A stretch of 64,000 nucleotides of DNA from Albimonas marina. Lineage in GTDB: Bacteria > Pseudomonadota > Alphaproteobacteria > Rhodobacterales > Rhodobacteraceae. A program made the translations under genes and the position numbers. This document shows positions 35,757 through 44,997 of this stretch, in pieces. The stretch spans positions 620,001-684,000 of the forward strand of contig NZ_JARHUC010000003.1 in NCBI RefSeq assembly GCF_029223255.1. The letters are read 5' to 3'. The notes below the pieces were generated by a model that saw only the letters and a list, made by a program, of their open reading frames with translations, made no database searches and was not told the origin of the DNA. The stretch's first letter is position 1, and every line of letters starts with the position of its first letter.

Positions 35757-37502
35757 TCAGACGCCGGGCGCTTCGACCAGCGAGGTCTTGGCGCCGGCGG
35801 GGTAGCCGGGCAGGGGCGGGGCGTCGGGGCCGGTCATCTCGGCCAGCACCGGGGGCGGGGGCGCGTCCGGATCGGCGGGCTTGCCGAGCGCGAAGCCCTC
35901 GTAGCCGCGCTGGGCGGCGGCGTCGCAGATCTGGCGGAAGCGCACCATGCCGCCGGCGTAGGGCATGAACACCCGCGGCTTGCCCGGCACGTTCGCGCCC
36001 AGGTACCAGCTGTGCCCGGCCTGGGGCAGGAGCGTCGCCTCGGCCGCGTCGTTCACATGGGCCATCCAGGCCTCGGCCGCGGCGGGGGTCGCCTCGATCC
36101 GGTCCATGTCCTCGCGCATCAGGGTCTCGATGCAGTCGGCGATCCACTCCACGTGCTGCTCGATGGGCACGATCATGTTGGCGAGCACCGAGGGGCTGCC
36201 CGGTCCCGTCACCGTGAACAGGTTCGGATAGCCGGGGATCGCCACGCCCAGCCAGGTCTTCGGCCCCGCCGCCCAGTCGTCGCGCAGCTTGCGCCCCTCG
36301 GTCCCGGTGAAGTCGATGGACAGGAGCGGCCCGGTCATCGCGTCGAACCCGGTGGCGAAGACGATCACGTCGAGCTCGTGGACCTTCCCCGATTCGAGCT
36401 CGATCCCCTCGGGCACGATTCGCTTGATCGGGTCGGCGCGCACGTCGACGACCGAGACGTGGTCCTTGTTGAACGTGTCGAAGTAGTTGGTGTCGATGGG
36501 CGGGCGCTTGGCCGCGTAGGGGTGGTCGATGTCCGAGAGGATCCGGGCGGTCTCGGGGTCCTTCACGATCTCGCGGATCTTGCCCTTGAGGAACTCGGCG
36601 GCGGTGTCGTTCGCCTCCTTCGACAGCAGAAGGTCGTGGAAGACCGCGCGGAAGCGCAGGCCGCCGATGTCCCAGGCCTTCTGGTAGCGGGCCAGCCGCT
36701 CCTCCGGGCTCAGGTCCAGCGCGCGGTCGGTCGAGATCCGGAACGGGTGCGAGTTCGGGGTGGAGCGCACCAGGTTGCGCACCTCCTCGAAGTTGTCGCG
36801 CCACTCCTGCTTGCGCTGCTCGTTCAGGGGGCCGTTGCGGGCGGGCACCGAGTAGTTGGCGGTGCGCTGGAAGACGGTGAGGGTCTTGGCCGTCTCGGCG
36901 ATCACCGGGGCGGCCTGGATCCCGGTCGAGCCGGTGCCGACCTGGCCCACGCGCTTGCCGGAGAAGTCCACGCCCTCATGCGGCCAGCGGCCGGTGTGGT
37001 GCCATTCGCCCTTGAAGTCCTCGAGCCCCGGGATGTTGGGCACGTTGGCCGAGCTGAGGCAGCCCACCGCGGTGATCAGCCAGCGGCAGGCGAAGCGCTC
37101 GCCGGCCTCGGTCGTCACGGTCCAGAGCTTCGAGGCCTCGTCCCAGGACGCGGCCGAGACGCGGGTCGAGAGCTGGATGTCCGGGCGCAGGTTAAGCGTG
37201 TCGGCGACGTGGTTGAGGTAGGCGCGGATCTCCTCCTGCCCCGGGTAGCGCTCGGAATAGTCCCAGCTCTCGTGCAGCTCCTTCGAGAAGAAGTAGCGGT
37301 AGGAGTGGCTCTCGCTGTCGCAGCGCGCGCCGGGGTAGCGGTTCCAGTACCAGGTGCCGCCGACGCCGTCGGCGGTCTCGAGCACGCGGGCCTTCAGCCC
37401 GAGGCGGTCGCGCAGCAGGTGGAGCTGGTAGAGCCCCGCGAACCCCGCGCCGACGATCACGGCGTCGAGGGATTTGGGGGCGTCTGCGGCGGCTTGGGTC
37501 AT
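35757..37502 (-). CDS. Baeyer-Villiger-type flavin monooxygenase
   Basis: A 581-residue FAD/NADPH monooxygenase of the cyclohexanone monooxygenase group. The first dinucleotide fold is GAGFAG (residues 18-23). The Baeyer-Villiger fingerprint FxGxxxHxxxWP reads FKGEWHHTGRWP at 163-174. The second fold is GTGSTG (189-194), and a later DVIVFATGFD is the conserved ATG motif. It inserts oxygen next to a ketone, giving an ester or lactone. It follows the importer genes on the same strand, and an SDR sits in that operon, so an alcohol-ketone-lactone route is plausible. The ATG at 37502 has GGAGGAG upstream. Confidence 0.9.
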   Translation of the reverse strand: MTQAAADAPKSLDAVIVGAGFAGLYQLHLLRDRLGLKARVLETADGVGGTWYWNRYPGARCDSESHSYRYFFSKELHESWDYSERYPGQEEIRAYLNHVADTLNLRPDIQLSTRVSAASWDEASKLWTVTTEAGERFACRWLITAVGCLSSANVPNIPGLEDFKGEWHHTGRWPHEGVDFSGKRVGQVGTGSTGIQAAPVIAETAKTLTVFQRTANYSVPARNGPLNEQRKQEWRDNFEEVRNLVRSTPNSHPFRISTDRALDLSPEERLARYQKAWDIGGLRFRAVFHDLLLSKEANDTAAEFLKGKIREIVKDPETARILSDIDHPYAAKRPPIDTNYFDTFNKDHVSVVDVRADPIKRIVPEGIELESGKVHELDVIVFATGFDAMTGPLLSIDFTGTEGRKLRDDWAAGPKTWLGVAIPGYPNLFTVTGPGSPSVLANMIVPIEQHVEWIADCIETLMREDMDRIEATPAAAEAWMAHVNDAAEATLLPQAGHSWYLGANVPGKPRVFMPYAGGMVRFRQICDAAAQRGYEGFALGKPADPDAPPPPVLAEMTGPDAPPLPGYPAGAKTSLVEAPGV

Positions 37503-37797
37503 CTGGGTCTCCTCCCGGGTCGCGTCTGGGCGACTCCTGATTATGGGGCCCGCGGGCGGGCCGGCGCGGGGGCGGCCGCGGAGCGCGGGGTCGGCTGGGA
37601 GTTTCCGTCGAGGAGGGGGCCGATTGCAAGGCCCGCTTACGAAGCCGTTGCCAAGCGGGGCGGCGGCCGCCACGCTCGGGCGCTCTGGAGAACAAGAGGT
37701 CCGCGCCCACGGGGCGACGGGCCGGGGAGGATGAGATGGCCGATCTGGACGGGGCGCCCCGGGGCGCCGGGGGCCTGCGCCGGCGGAGGGTCGCGCG

Positions 37798-38400
37798 ATG
37801 AGCCGGCCCGTGGTGCGCGCCTACACCGACTACAAGAGCCCCTACGCCTACGTGGCGCTGGCCCCGACGCTGGAGATGGCCGCGCGGCACGGGGCGACGC
37901 TCGAGTGGCTGCCCTACACCCTGCGCATCGCCGAGTTCATGGGCACGGTCGAGGCCCGCACCCCGCATTTCTGGCGCAAGGTGCGCTACGCCTACATGGA
38001 CGCGCGGCGCTACGCGAACCTGCAGGGGCTGACGCTGAAGGGGCCGCGGCGGATCTACGACGGCTACTGGTCGAACGCCGGCATGCTGTTCGCCCAGCGG
38101 GCGGGGATCTTCGAGGGCTATCACCAGGCGGTGTTCGAGAAGTTCTGGCGCCACGAGCTGGACGTCGATTCCCCCGAGGACATCTGCGCCGAGATCGGGG
38201 CCCAGGGCGGCGACGCCGAGGCCTTCCGCGCCTACGCCGAGGGCGAGGGCCGCGAGGAGCAGGCCCGCATCGTGACCGAGGCCGAGGAACTGGGCGTCTT
38301 CGGCGTCCCCAGCTTCGTCTACGAGGGGGAGCTGTTCTGGGGCGGCGACCGGCTGTGGATGCTCGAGGCGCGGCTGGAGGAACGCGGGGCGGCGGGCTGA
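37798..38400 (+). CDS. DsbA-fold 2-hydroxychromene-2-carboxylate isomerase family protein
   Basis: A 200-residue thioredoxin-fold protein of the GST-kappa / HCCA isomerase type. YTDYKSPYAYVA at the N-terminus has a Ser-Pro in place of the CxxC dithiol, and GVFGVPSFVYEGELFWGGDR is the cis-Pro and C-terminal signature. Members use glutathione to isomerise aromatic ring-cleavage products, or have unknown roles. Divergent from the monooxygenase gene across 295 bases. Start: the ATG at 37798, with GGAGG nearby. A catabolic role is inferred from family and place only. Confidence 0.8.
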   Translation: MSRPVVRAYTDYKSPYAYVALAPTLEMAARHGATLEWLPYTLRIAEFMGTVEARTPHFWRKVRYAYMDARRYANLQGLTLKGPRRIYDGYWSNAGMLFAQRAGIFEGYHQAVFEKFWRHELDVDSPEDICAEIGAQGGDAEAFRAYAEGEGREEQARIVTEAEELGVFGVPSFVYEGELFWGGDRLWMLEARLEERGAAG

Positions 38401-38434
38401 GGGCCGGGCAGGGGCGCGCCGGGCGCGCGCCCCC

Positions 38435-39415
38435 TCAGCCCGGACCCTCGGGGGCGCCCAGGGCGACGAGGGCGATCTCGCCGGGCCAGACCGCGGACAG
38501 GCGCTCGGCGGCGCGCCAGGCGCGCAGGCCGGAGCGGCAGCACAGCACCGCGCGCTGGCCGGGGGCGGGGACGGGGCCGTCGGGGCCGAAGGCGGTGGCG
38601 GGCAGTCGCAGGGCGCCCGCGCGGACCAGCGGCCCCTCGTGCGGTTCGCGCAGGTCCACCAGGAAGTCGCCGGGCGCTATGGCCGAGGGGGCGAGGAAGC
38701 GGGGGCCGCGCTCGGGCTCCGGCACGCCGTCGAAGCGGAAGCCGCCGAAGCGGAAGCTCCGCGCCTCGAAGGTCACGAGGCGGCCGAGGGGGGAGGGGTC
38801 GAGGCCCGCGAGGATCGCCACGGCCATCTGCGCCTGCAGCGCGCCGATCACCCCGACCACCGGCCCCAGCACCCCGTCCGCCTCGCAGGAGCCGAGCTGC
38901 ACGGGAAGCTCGGGGAACACCGCCCGCAGGCTGGGGGCGCCGGCGCAGAAGCCGCCCGCGTAGCCCTCCAGCCCCGAGACCGAGGCGCCGACCAGCGGCC
39001 GGCCGGCGGCGAGGCAGGCGTCGGAGAGGATGTAGCTGACCGCGAAGCCGTCGGCGCAGTCGAGCACGAGGTCGACGCCCTCGCACAGGGCCGCGACGTT
39101 GGCGGGGTCGAGGGCGAGGGCCGCGGGCTCGACCCGGCAGTCGGGGTTCAGGGCCGCGACCGCGGCGGCGGCGGCTTCGACCTTGGGGCGGCCGACGTCG
39201 GCCTCGCGGAACAGGGTCTGGCGGTGGAGGTTCGTGACCTCCACCCGGTCGGGATCGACCAGGCGCACCGCGCCCACGCCGGCGCCGGCGAGGTATTGCA
39301 GCGCGGGCGCGGCCAGCCCGCCGGCGCCGACCACCAGGATCCGGGCGCGGGCGAGGGCCGCCTGGCCCTGCGGGCCGAACTCGGGCACCGCGACCTGGCG
39401 GGCGTAGCGGTTCAT
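38435..39415 (-). CDS. thiF: ThiF/MoeB/HesA-type adenylyltransferase with rhodanese-like tail
   Basis: A 326-residue E1-like enzyme. The nucleotide site [21 protein letters not shown], the [16 protein letters not shown] segment and the catalytic [10 protein letters not shown] region are clear. It adenylates the C-terminal Gly-Gly of ThiS. Residues about 245-326 form a rhodanese-like tail: [13 protein letters not shown] and an active-site-like CCRSGLRAW. The E1 and sulfurtransferase steps may therefore be in one chain. The zinc Cys pairs of classic MoeB are not evident. The ATG overlaps the thiE stop by 4 bases. Last gene of the thi operon. Confidence 0.85.
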   Translation of the reverse strand: MNRYARQVAVPEFGPQGQAALARARILVVGAGGLAAPALQYLAGAGVGAVRLVDPDRVEVTNLHRQTLFREADVGRPKVEAAAAAVAALNPDCRVEPAALALDPANVAALCEGVDLVLDCADGFAVSYILSDACLAAGRPLVGASVSGLEGYAGGFCAGAPSLRAVFPELPVQLGSCEADGVLGPVVGVIGALQAQMAVAILAGLDPSPLGRLVTFEARSFRFGGFRFDGVPEPERGPRFLAPSAIAPGDFLVDLREPHEGPLVRAGALRLPATAFGPDGPVPAPGQRAVLCCRSGLRAWRAAERLSAVWPGEIALVALGAPEGPG

Positions 39416-40008
39416 CGCGTCGCCTCGATCCATGCGCGCACGCGGGCCTCGGGGTCCTCGTTGAGCGTGATGTCGGTGACGACCGAGACGACGTCGGCCC
39501 CGGCCGCGAAGGCGCCGGCGGCGCGCTCGACGCTCATGCCGCCGATGGCGACCAGGGGAAGCTCGCCGATGCGGCGCTTCCACTCCGCGACGCGCCCGAG
39601 GCCCTGACGCTCCCATTTCATCTTCTTGAGGATCGTGGGGTAGACCGGCCCCAGCGCCACGTAGTCGGGGGAGAGGGCCAGCGCCCGCTCCAGCTCCGCC
39701 TCGTCATGGGTGCTGACGCCGAGCTTCAGGCCGGCGCGGCGGATGGCGAGAAGGTCGGCCTCGTCGAGATCCTCCTGGCCGAGGTGCAGCCAGTCGCAAC
39801 CCGCGTCGATGGCCTGGCGCCAGTGGTCGTTGACCACCAGCGTCGCGCCGTGGGCGCGGCAGAGGGCGAGGGCCTGGGGAATGGTCCGGTCCAGCGCCTC
39901 CTCCGGCGCGTCCTTGATGCGCAGCTGCACCAGCTTCACGCCCAGCGGCAGCATCCGCTCCAGCCAGGGCAGGCCGTCGAAGATCGGGTAGAATCGGTCG
40001 AGGCTCAT
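39412..40008 (-). CDS. thiE: Thiamine phosphate synthase
   Basis: A 198-residue TIM-barrel enzyme joining the thiazole and pyrimidine phosphates. It has VQLRIKD, the substrate-lysine region, [38 protein letters not shown] and [11 protein letters not shown], the TenI/ThiE pattern. It diverges from E. coli ThiE in the C-terminal half, so a TenI-like role is an alternative. It overlaps thiG by 4 bases. Confidence 0.85.
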   Translation of the reverse strand: MSLDRFYPIFDGLPWLERMLPLGVKLVQLRIKDAPEEALDRTIPQALALCRAHGATLVVNDHWRQAIDAGCDWLHLGQEDLDEADLLAIRRAGLKLGVSTHDEAELERALALSPDYVALGPVYPTILKKMKWERQGLGRVAEWKRRIGELPLVAIGGMSVERAAGAFAAGADVVSVVTDITLNEDPEARVRAWIEATR

Positions 40009-40775
40009 TCCAGGAACGCCTTTCCGATCACGGGGGTGGAGGGGGCGGCCATGTCGCGCGGCTCCATCGGATCGGCCTCGTAGGCGAGGCGGCCGGCCTG
40101 GACGGCGCGGGCGAAGCCCTCGGCCATCGCGGCGGGGTCGCCGGCCTTCGCCACGGCTGTGTTCAGGAGCACGGCGTCGAAGCCCATCTCCATCGCCTGC
40201 GCCGCCTGGCTGGGCAGGCCGAGGCCGGCGTCGACCACCATCGGCACGTCCGGAAATTGAGCGCGCAGGGTGCGCAGGCCGTAGACGTTGGTCAGGCCGA
40301 GCCCGGTGCCGATGGGAGCGCCCCAGGGCATCAGCAGCTCGCAGCCCGCCGACAGCAGCCGGTCGGCGAGCACCACGTCCTCGGTCGTGTAGGGGAACAC
40401 CTGGAAGCCGTCTTCGACGAGGATCCGCGCGGCCTCGACCAGGCCGAACGGGTCGGGCTGGAGCGTGTCGGCGTGCCCGATCACCTCGAGCTTGATCCAG
40501 GGGGTGTCGAAGAGCTCGCGCGCCATGTGGGCGGTGGTGACGGCCTCCTTCACCGAATGGCAGCCGGCGGTGTTGGGCAGGATCGCGACGCCGAGGCCCC
40601 GGGCGAGCTCCCAGAACGCGGCGCCGGCCTTCTCGCCCCCGGACTCGCGGCGCACCGAGACGGTGGCGATGCCGGCGCCGGAGCGGCGGAAGGCCTCGGC
40701 CAGCACCTGGGGGGAGGGATACTGCGCCGTGCCCAGCATCAGGCGGGAGGCGATCTCGGTTCCGTAGAGGCGCAT
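40005..40775 (-). CDS. thiG: Thiazole synthase
   Basis: A 256-residue TIM-barrel enzyme that builds the thiazole phosphate from deoxyxylulose phosphate, dehydroglycine and ThiS-thiocarboxylate. The IKLEVIGDxxTLQPD region is present ([17 protein letters not shown]) with the Schiff-base Lys in IKLEV. Later blocks are [13 protein letters not shown] and the phosphate loop [20 protein letters not shown]. One base separates it from thiS. Confidence 0.95.
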   Translation of the reverse strand: MRLYGTEIASRLMLGTAQYPSPQVLAEAFRRSGAGIATVSVRRESGGEKAGAAFWELARGLGVAILPNTAGCHSVKEAVTTAHMARELFDTPWIKLEVIGHADTLQPDPFGLVEAARILVEDGFQVFPYTTEDVVLADRLLSAGCELLMPWGAPIGTGLGLTNVYGLRTLRAQFPDVPMVVDAGLGLPSQAAQAMEMGFDAVLLNTAVAKAGDPAAMAEGFARAVQAGRLAYEADPMEPRDMAAPSTPVIGKAFLE

Positions 40776-40776
40776 C

Positions 40777-40974
40777 TCAGCCCCCCTGCCGGGGCGAGAC
40801 GATCTCGACCCGGTCGCCGGGGGAGAGGGGCGTGGCGGCGCGCGCGGCGGCGGGCACGAAGGCCTCGTTGAGGGCGGTGGCGACCTTGGCGTCGCCGTAG
40901 CCCAGCTCCTCCAGCGCGGCGGCGAGCGTTTCGGCCTGCACTTCGGCGGGGGCGCCGTTAAGCGTGATCTTCAT
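40777..40974 (-). CDS. thiS: Sulfur carrier protein ThiS
   Basis: A 65-residue ubiquitin-like carrier ending in RQGG, the Gly-Gly tail that receives sulfur as a thiocarboxylate. The fold pattern [31 protein letters not shown] and GDRVEIVSP is typical. Its start lies inside the end of thiO (17 bases overlap). Confidence 0.95.
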   Translation of the reverse strand: MKITLNGAPAEVQAETLAAALEELGYGDAKVATALNEAFVPAAARAATPLSPGDRVEIVSPRQGG

Positions 40975-41959
40975 CCATCAACTCCGGTTGGGTCCCGTCG
41001 AAGGCCGCCTCCGCCGCCATCCGCGCCAGCACGGGCGCGAGCAGGAAGCCGTGGCGGAACAGGCCGTTGACGAGGATCGTGTCGCCCCGCCGGCGCAGGC
41101 GGGGCAGGTTGTCGGGGAAGGCGGGACGGGCGTCGGCGCCGTGCTCGAGCAGCTCCGCCTCGGCGAAGGCGGGGTGCAGGGCGTAGGCGGCCGACAGCAG
41201 CTCCAGCGCCGCGCGCACGCTGCGGCGGCGGTCGTCGCTCTCGATCTGGGTGGCGCCGAGCATGAACAGGCCCCCCTCGCGAGGGACCACGTAGAGGGGG
41301 AAGCGCGGGTGCAGCAGGCGCACCGGGCGCGCGAGGCGGATCTCGGCGCTGCGCAGCACCACCATCTCGCCCTTCACCCCGCGCAGGTCCGCCAGCGCGT
41401 CGCGCGCGGCGAGGCCGCGGCAGTCGAAGACGAGAGTGTCGGGACCGGAGGGGGCCTCGGTTCCCGCGACGAAGGTCGCGCCGTCGCGCTCCAGCCGCGC
41501 GCGCAGGTGGGCGAGGGCGGCGCGGGGGTCGAGGTGGCCCTCGTCGCGCACGAAGAGGGCGCGGTCGAAGCGGCCGGCGAGGTCGGGCTCCAGCGCCGCG
41601 AGGGCGTCCGCGTCGAGCCGCTCGGCCTCGGGCACCCGGCGGGCGAAGCGGTCGAGCTCCCGGCGGTCACGTCCGGGGGCCACCACCAGCGTGCCGCAGC
41701 GGTGGACGGTCGCGCCCTGCCGCTCCCACCAGTCGGCGGAGCGGCGGCCGAGGCGCACCACCGGCTCCTCGGCCGTCTCGCCCTCGCAGAACGGGGCCAG
41801 CATGCCGCCCGCCCACCAGGAGCAGCCGTGCGGGCCGGGGCTGGGGCAGGGGTCGAGGACCGTGACCGCGCAGCCCCGCGCCAGGAGCTCGGCGGTCACG
41901 CACAGGCCGGCGACGCCGGCGCCGAGCACGGTTGCGCGCGTGACGCTCGCGCGCGTCAT
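40958..41959 (-). CDS. thiO: Glycine oxidase / FAD-dependent ThiO
   Basis: A 333-residue DAO-family flavoprotein making the imine of glycine for thiazole synthesis. The FAD site [17 protein letters not shown] is at the N-terminus, followed by [16 protein letters not shown]; later blocks are [25 protein letters not shown] and [15 protein letters not shown]. First gene of the thi operon, directly behind the TPP riboswitch. ThiO instead of ThiH implies aerobic thiazole synthesis. Confidence 0.92.
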   Translation of the reverse strand: MTRASVTRATVLGAGVAGLCVTAELLARGCAVTVLDPCPSPGPHGCSWWAGGMLAPFCEGETAEEPVVRLGRRSADWWERQGATVHRCGTLVVAPGRDRRELDRFARRVPEAERLDADALAALEPDLAGRFDRALFVRDEGHLDPRAALAHLRARLERDGATFVAGTEAPSGPDTLVFDCRGLAARDALADLRGVKGEMVVLRSAEIRLARPVRLLHPRFPLYVVPREGGLFMLGATQIESDDRRRSVRAALELLSAAYALHPAFAEAELLEHGADARPAFPDNLPRLRRRGDTILVNGLFRHGFLLAPVLARMAAEAAFDGTQPELMDEDHA

Positions 41960-42081
41960 CGCGGCCCGCCCGGGAGCGGGAGGGCGCGGCGGTCGGCGCG
42001 TCGGCAGGTCTGCGGGGTCAACTCGTCCTCCCCCGACGACGGGAGGCGGACGTCGCGACGGCGCCCGGGGGACGTCGTCGG

Positions 42082-42172
42082 CTCGGTCTCCGTTCCCTAC
42101 GCCGGCATTGCCCGGATCAGGTTCGATGGGTCGACTCGGCGTCTCTCAGCCCCGGACGGGGCCCCCCAACGG
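42082..42172 (-). promoter_or_regulatory. TPP riboswitch (thi box) controlling thiOSGEF
   Basis: On the minus strand the leader reads GGGGC then CTGAGAG, ACCC, GAACCTGATCCGGGCAATG and CCGGCGTAGGGAA. These are the conserved pyrimidine- and pyrophosphate-sensing helices of the thiamine pyrophosphate aptamer. It lies about 120 bases before the thiO start, which leaves room for a translational or transcriptional switch in 41960-42080. Thiamine excess should repress the operon. Confidence 0.95.
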
Positions 42173-42304
42173 ATCGCCAAGCGGTAGCAGCCGGCCGGCC
42201 GCGTTGCAAATGCTCTCCCGCCCCTCCGCCGGGGCCGCGGCGCAGGCGACTTGCCGACCGGCAGGGCGGGGGCTATGGCTGCGCCCTCGACCCGCTGAGT
42301 CGGG

Positions 42305-42345
42305 AAAATCGTTGTGGCACAAATATTTGCGTGCATTCGATGCGC
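42305..42345 (+). promoter_or_regulatory. AT-rich promoter and palindrome ahead of nadA
   Basis: An AT-rich patch stands out in GC-rich DNA. It contains the perfect palindrome CAAATATTTG (42320-42329) overlapping a TTGTGG -35-like box (42312-42317). A repressor of NAD synthesis could bind here; the regulator is not identified. Confidence 0.4.
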
Positions 42346-42362
42346 GTGAGAGGAGACCGCCG

Positions 42363-43412
42363 ATGACCGCCCCGAACGTCGACCGGCAGGAGCTCGCCGG
42401 GCGCTACGACCTCGCGCCCTCGCCCGAGACGGCGCGCCGGATGCAGGACGCCTACGCCCGCATGAGCCGCGTGGTGACCCCCTTCGACTGGGCGATGCAC
42501 GCCCCCTACGTCGAGGCGATCAACCGCCTGAAGGCCGAGCGCGACGCGGTGATCCTGGCGCACAACTACATGACGCCGGAGATCTATCACGGGGTCGCGG
42601 ATTTCGTCGGCGACAGCCTGCAGCTCGCGATCCGGGCGAGCGAGGTCGACGCCTCGGTCATCGTGCAGTGCGGGGTGCACTTCATGGCCGAGACCTCGAA
42701 GATCCTGAACCCGGAGAAGACGGTGCTGATCCCCGACCGCGAGGCCGGCTGCTCGCTGGCCGAGAGCGTCACGCCGGCGGGGATCGAGGAGATGCGCCGC
42801 CGTCACCCCGGCGCGCCGGTGGTGACCTACGTGAACACCTCGGCCGAGGTGAAGGCGGTCTCCGACGTGTGCTGCACCTCCTCGAACGCAGCCCGGATCG
42901 TGGCGGCGATGGAGTCGGAGACCGTCATCATGGCCCCCGACAAGCACCTGGCGCGCAACGTGGCCAAGCAGGTCCCCCACAAGCGGATCGTGTGGTGGGA
43001 CGGCGCCTGCGTGGTGCACGAGCGCTTCACCGCCGACGACCTGCGCCTGTTCCGCGAGGGGCGCCCCGACGCCCTGATCATCGCCCATCCCGAATGCCCG
43101 ACAGACGTGGTGGCGGAGGCGGACTTCGCCGGCTCCACCAGCGGCATCATCGATTTCGTGCGGCGGGAGCGTCCGCGCGAGGCGATGCTGGTCACCGAAT
43201 GCTCGATGGCCTCCAACATCTCGGACGAGCTGCCCGAGGTCGCGTTCGTCGGGCCCTGCAACATGTGCCCCTACATGAAGACGATCACGCTGGAGAAGAT
43301 CCTGTGGTCGCTGCACGCGATGGAGGGGGCGGTGGAGGTCGCCCCCGACGTCGCCGCCCGCGCCCGGGTTCCCATCGAGCGGATGATCGCGCTCTCCGCC
43401 GCGGCCGCCTGA
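42363..43412 (+). CDS. nadA: Quinolinate synthase A
   Basis: A 349-residue [4Fe-4S] enzyme condensing iminoaspartate with dihydroxyacetone phosphate to quinolinate. Typical blocks are VILAHNYMTPEIYHGVADFVGDS (partly quoted), VQCGVHFMAETSKIL with the first cluster Cys, the CCTSSNA block with the second, and GPCNMCPYMK with the third. It opens the de novo NAD operon nadABC. Start: the ATG at 42363 after GAGAGGAG. Divergent from the thi operon. Confidence 0.96.
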   Translation: MTAPNVDRQELAGRYDLAPSPETARRMQDAYARMSRVVTPFDWAMHAPYVEAINRLKAERDAVILAHNYMTPEIYHGVADFVGDSLQLAIRASEVDASVIVQCGVHFMAETSKILNPEKTVLIPDREAGCSLAESVTPAGIEEMRRRHPGAPVVTYVNTSAEVKAVSDVCCTSSNAARIVAAMESETVIMAPDKHLARNVAKQVPHKRIVWWDGACVVHERFTADDLRLFREGRPDALIIAHPECPTDVVAEADFAGSTSGIIDFVRRERPREAMLVTECSMASNISDELPEVAFVGPCNMCPYMKTITLEKILWSLHAMEGAVEVAPDVAARARVPIERMIALSAAAA

Positions 43413-43425
43413 GGCGGCGCGGGGG

Positions 43426-44997
43426 ATGGAGCGCATCGCGACCGCCCGTCCGGTGATCGTGGGGGCGGGGCTCGGCGGGCTCTACGCCGCGCTGGCCCTC
43501 GCCCCGCGCCCGGCGCTGGTGATCTCTCCCGAGCCGCTGGGCGAGGGGGCGAGCTCGGCCTGGGCGCAGGGCGGGGTGGCCGCGGCGCTGGCGCCGCCGG
43601 ACGCGCCGGAGGTCCATGCCGCGGACACCTGCCGCGCGGGGGCGGGGCTGGTCGACCCGGCCGTCGCCGCGGCCGCCGCGGCGGAGGCGCGCGGCCATGT
43701 CGAGGCGCTGGTCCGCCTCGGCGCGCCCTTCGACCGCACGCCCGACGGCGGCTACGTGCTGTCGCGGGAGGCCGCGCACAGCTTCGCCCGCGTGGCCCGC
43801 ATCGGCGGCGACGGGGCGGGCGCGGGCATCATGCGCGCGCTGGTCGCGCGGGTGCGGGAGACGCCCTCGATCCAGGTGCTGGAGGGAGCGGAGGCGACGG
43901 GCCTGCGCGTCTCGGCCGGGCGCGTGACGGGGGTGGAGATCGCCCCCGCCCGTCCCGGCGGCCCCGGCCCCGCGGCGATCGAGGCGCCGGCGGTGCTGCT
44001 GGCCGCGGGCGGGGCCGGGGGGCTCTTCGCGCTCACCACCAACCCCGCGCGGATCCGCGGGCAGGCGATGGGCATGGCCGCGCTGGCCGGCGCGGCGATC
44101 GCGGATGCGGAGTTCGTGCAGTTCCACCCCACCGCGCTCGACGTCGGGTTCGACCCCGCGCCGCTGGCGACCGAGGCGCTGCGGGGGGAGGGCGCGATCC
44201 TGGTGGACCGCGCCGGCCGCCGGATCCTCGAGGGCCTGCACCCGGACCTCGAGCTTGCGCCCCGCGACGTGGTGGCCCGCGCCGTCTACGCCTGCGCGCA
44301 GGCCGGCGGGCGGCCGATGCTGGACGCGCGCGCGGCGGTGGGGGCGCGGATCGAGAGAGCGTTTCCCGCCGTCGCCGCCGCCTGCCGCCGCGCCGGCATC
44401 GACCCGGTTCGCGAGCCGATCCCGGTCGCCGCCGCCGCCCATTACCACATGGGCGGGATCGAGACCGACGCGGCCGGGCGCAGCTCGCTCCCCGGCCTCT
44501 GGGCCTGCGGGGAGGCGGCCTCGACCGGGCTGCACGGGGCCAACCGGCTCGCCTCCAACGGGTTGCTGGAGGCGCTGGTCTTCGGGGCCCGCTGCGCGCG
44601 CGACATCGACGCGGCGCTGGGGCCGGCCGGCCCGGCGCCCGAGGTCGCGGTTCCCCGCGGCGGCGCCCTGCCGGCGCCCGACCCCGCCCTGATCGCCCGC
44701 CTGCGCCGGGCGATGACCGACGGCGCAGGCGTGGTGCGCGACGCCCCCGGCCTGCGCCGGACCTTGCGCGAGATCGCCCGGATCGAGGCCGAGGCCCCCG
44801 CCTGCGCCGCCCTTCGCCCGATGACCGCGGCCGCGACCCTGATCGCCGCCGCCGCCCTGCTGCGACCCGAGAGCCGGGGCGCCCATTTCCGCGCCGAGCG
44901 TCCCGCGCCGCCGCCGGGCGAGGGGCGGCGCAGCCGCCTGACGCTCGACCGCGCGCGGGAGATCCGCGAGGCCGCCCTGCTGGAGACCGCCCGATGA
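43426..44997 (+). CDS. nadB: L-aspartate oxidase
   Basis: A 523-residue FAD enzyme oxidising aspartate to iminoaspartate for NadA. FAD motif VIVGAGLGGLYAAL is at the N-terminus, followed by the ASSAWAQGGVAAAL loop. The active-site strand EFVQFHPTALD, the HYHMGGIETD block and GEAASTGLHGANRLASNGLLE are all present. The C-terminal helical domain is complete. It lies 13 bases after nadA. Confidence 0.95.
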   Translation: MERIATARPVIVGAGLGGLYAALALAPRPALVISPEPLGEGASSAWAQGGVAAALAPPDAPEVHAADTCRAGAGLVDPAVAAAAAAEARGHVEALVRLGAPFDRTPDGGYVLSREAAHSFARVARIGGDGAGAGIMRALVARVRETPSIQVLEGAEATGLRVSAGRVTGVEIAPARPGGPGPAAIEAPAVLLAAGGAGGLFALTTNPARIRGQAMGMAALAGAAIADAEFVQFHPTALDVGFDPAPLATEALRGEGAILVDRAGRRILEGLHPDLELAPRDVVARAVYACAQAGGRPMLDARAAVGARIERAFPAVAAACRRAGIDPVREPIPVAAAAHYHMGGIETDAAGRSSLPGLWACGEAASTGLHGANRLASNGLLEALVFGARCARDIDAALGPAGPAPEVAVPRGGALPAPDPALIARLRRAMTDGAGVVRDAPGLRRTLREIARIEAEAPACAALRPMTAAATLIAAAALLRPESRGAHFRAERPAPPPGEGRRSRLTLDRAREIREAALLETAR

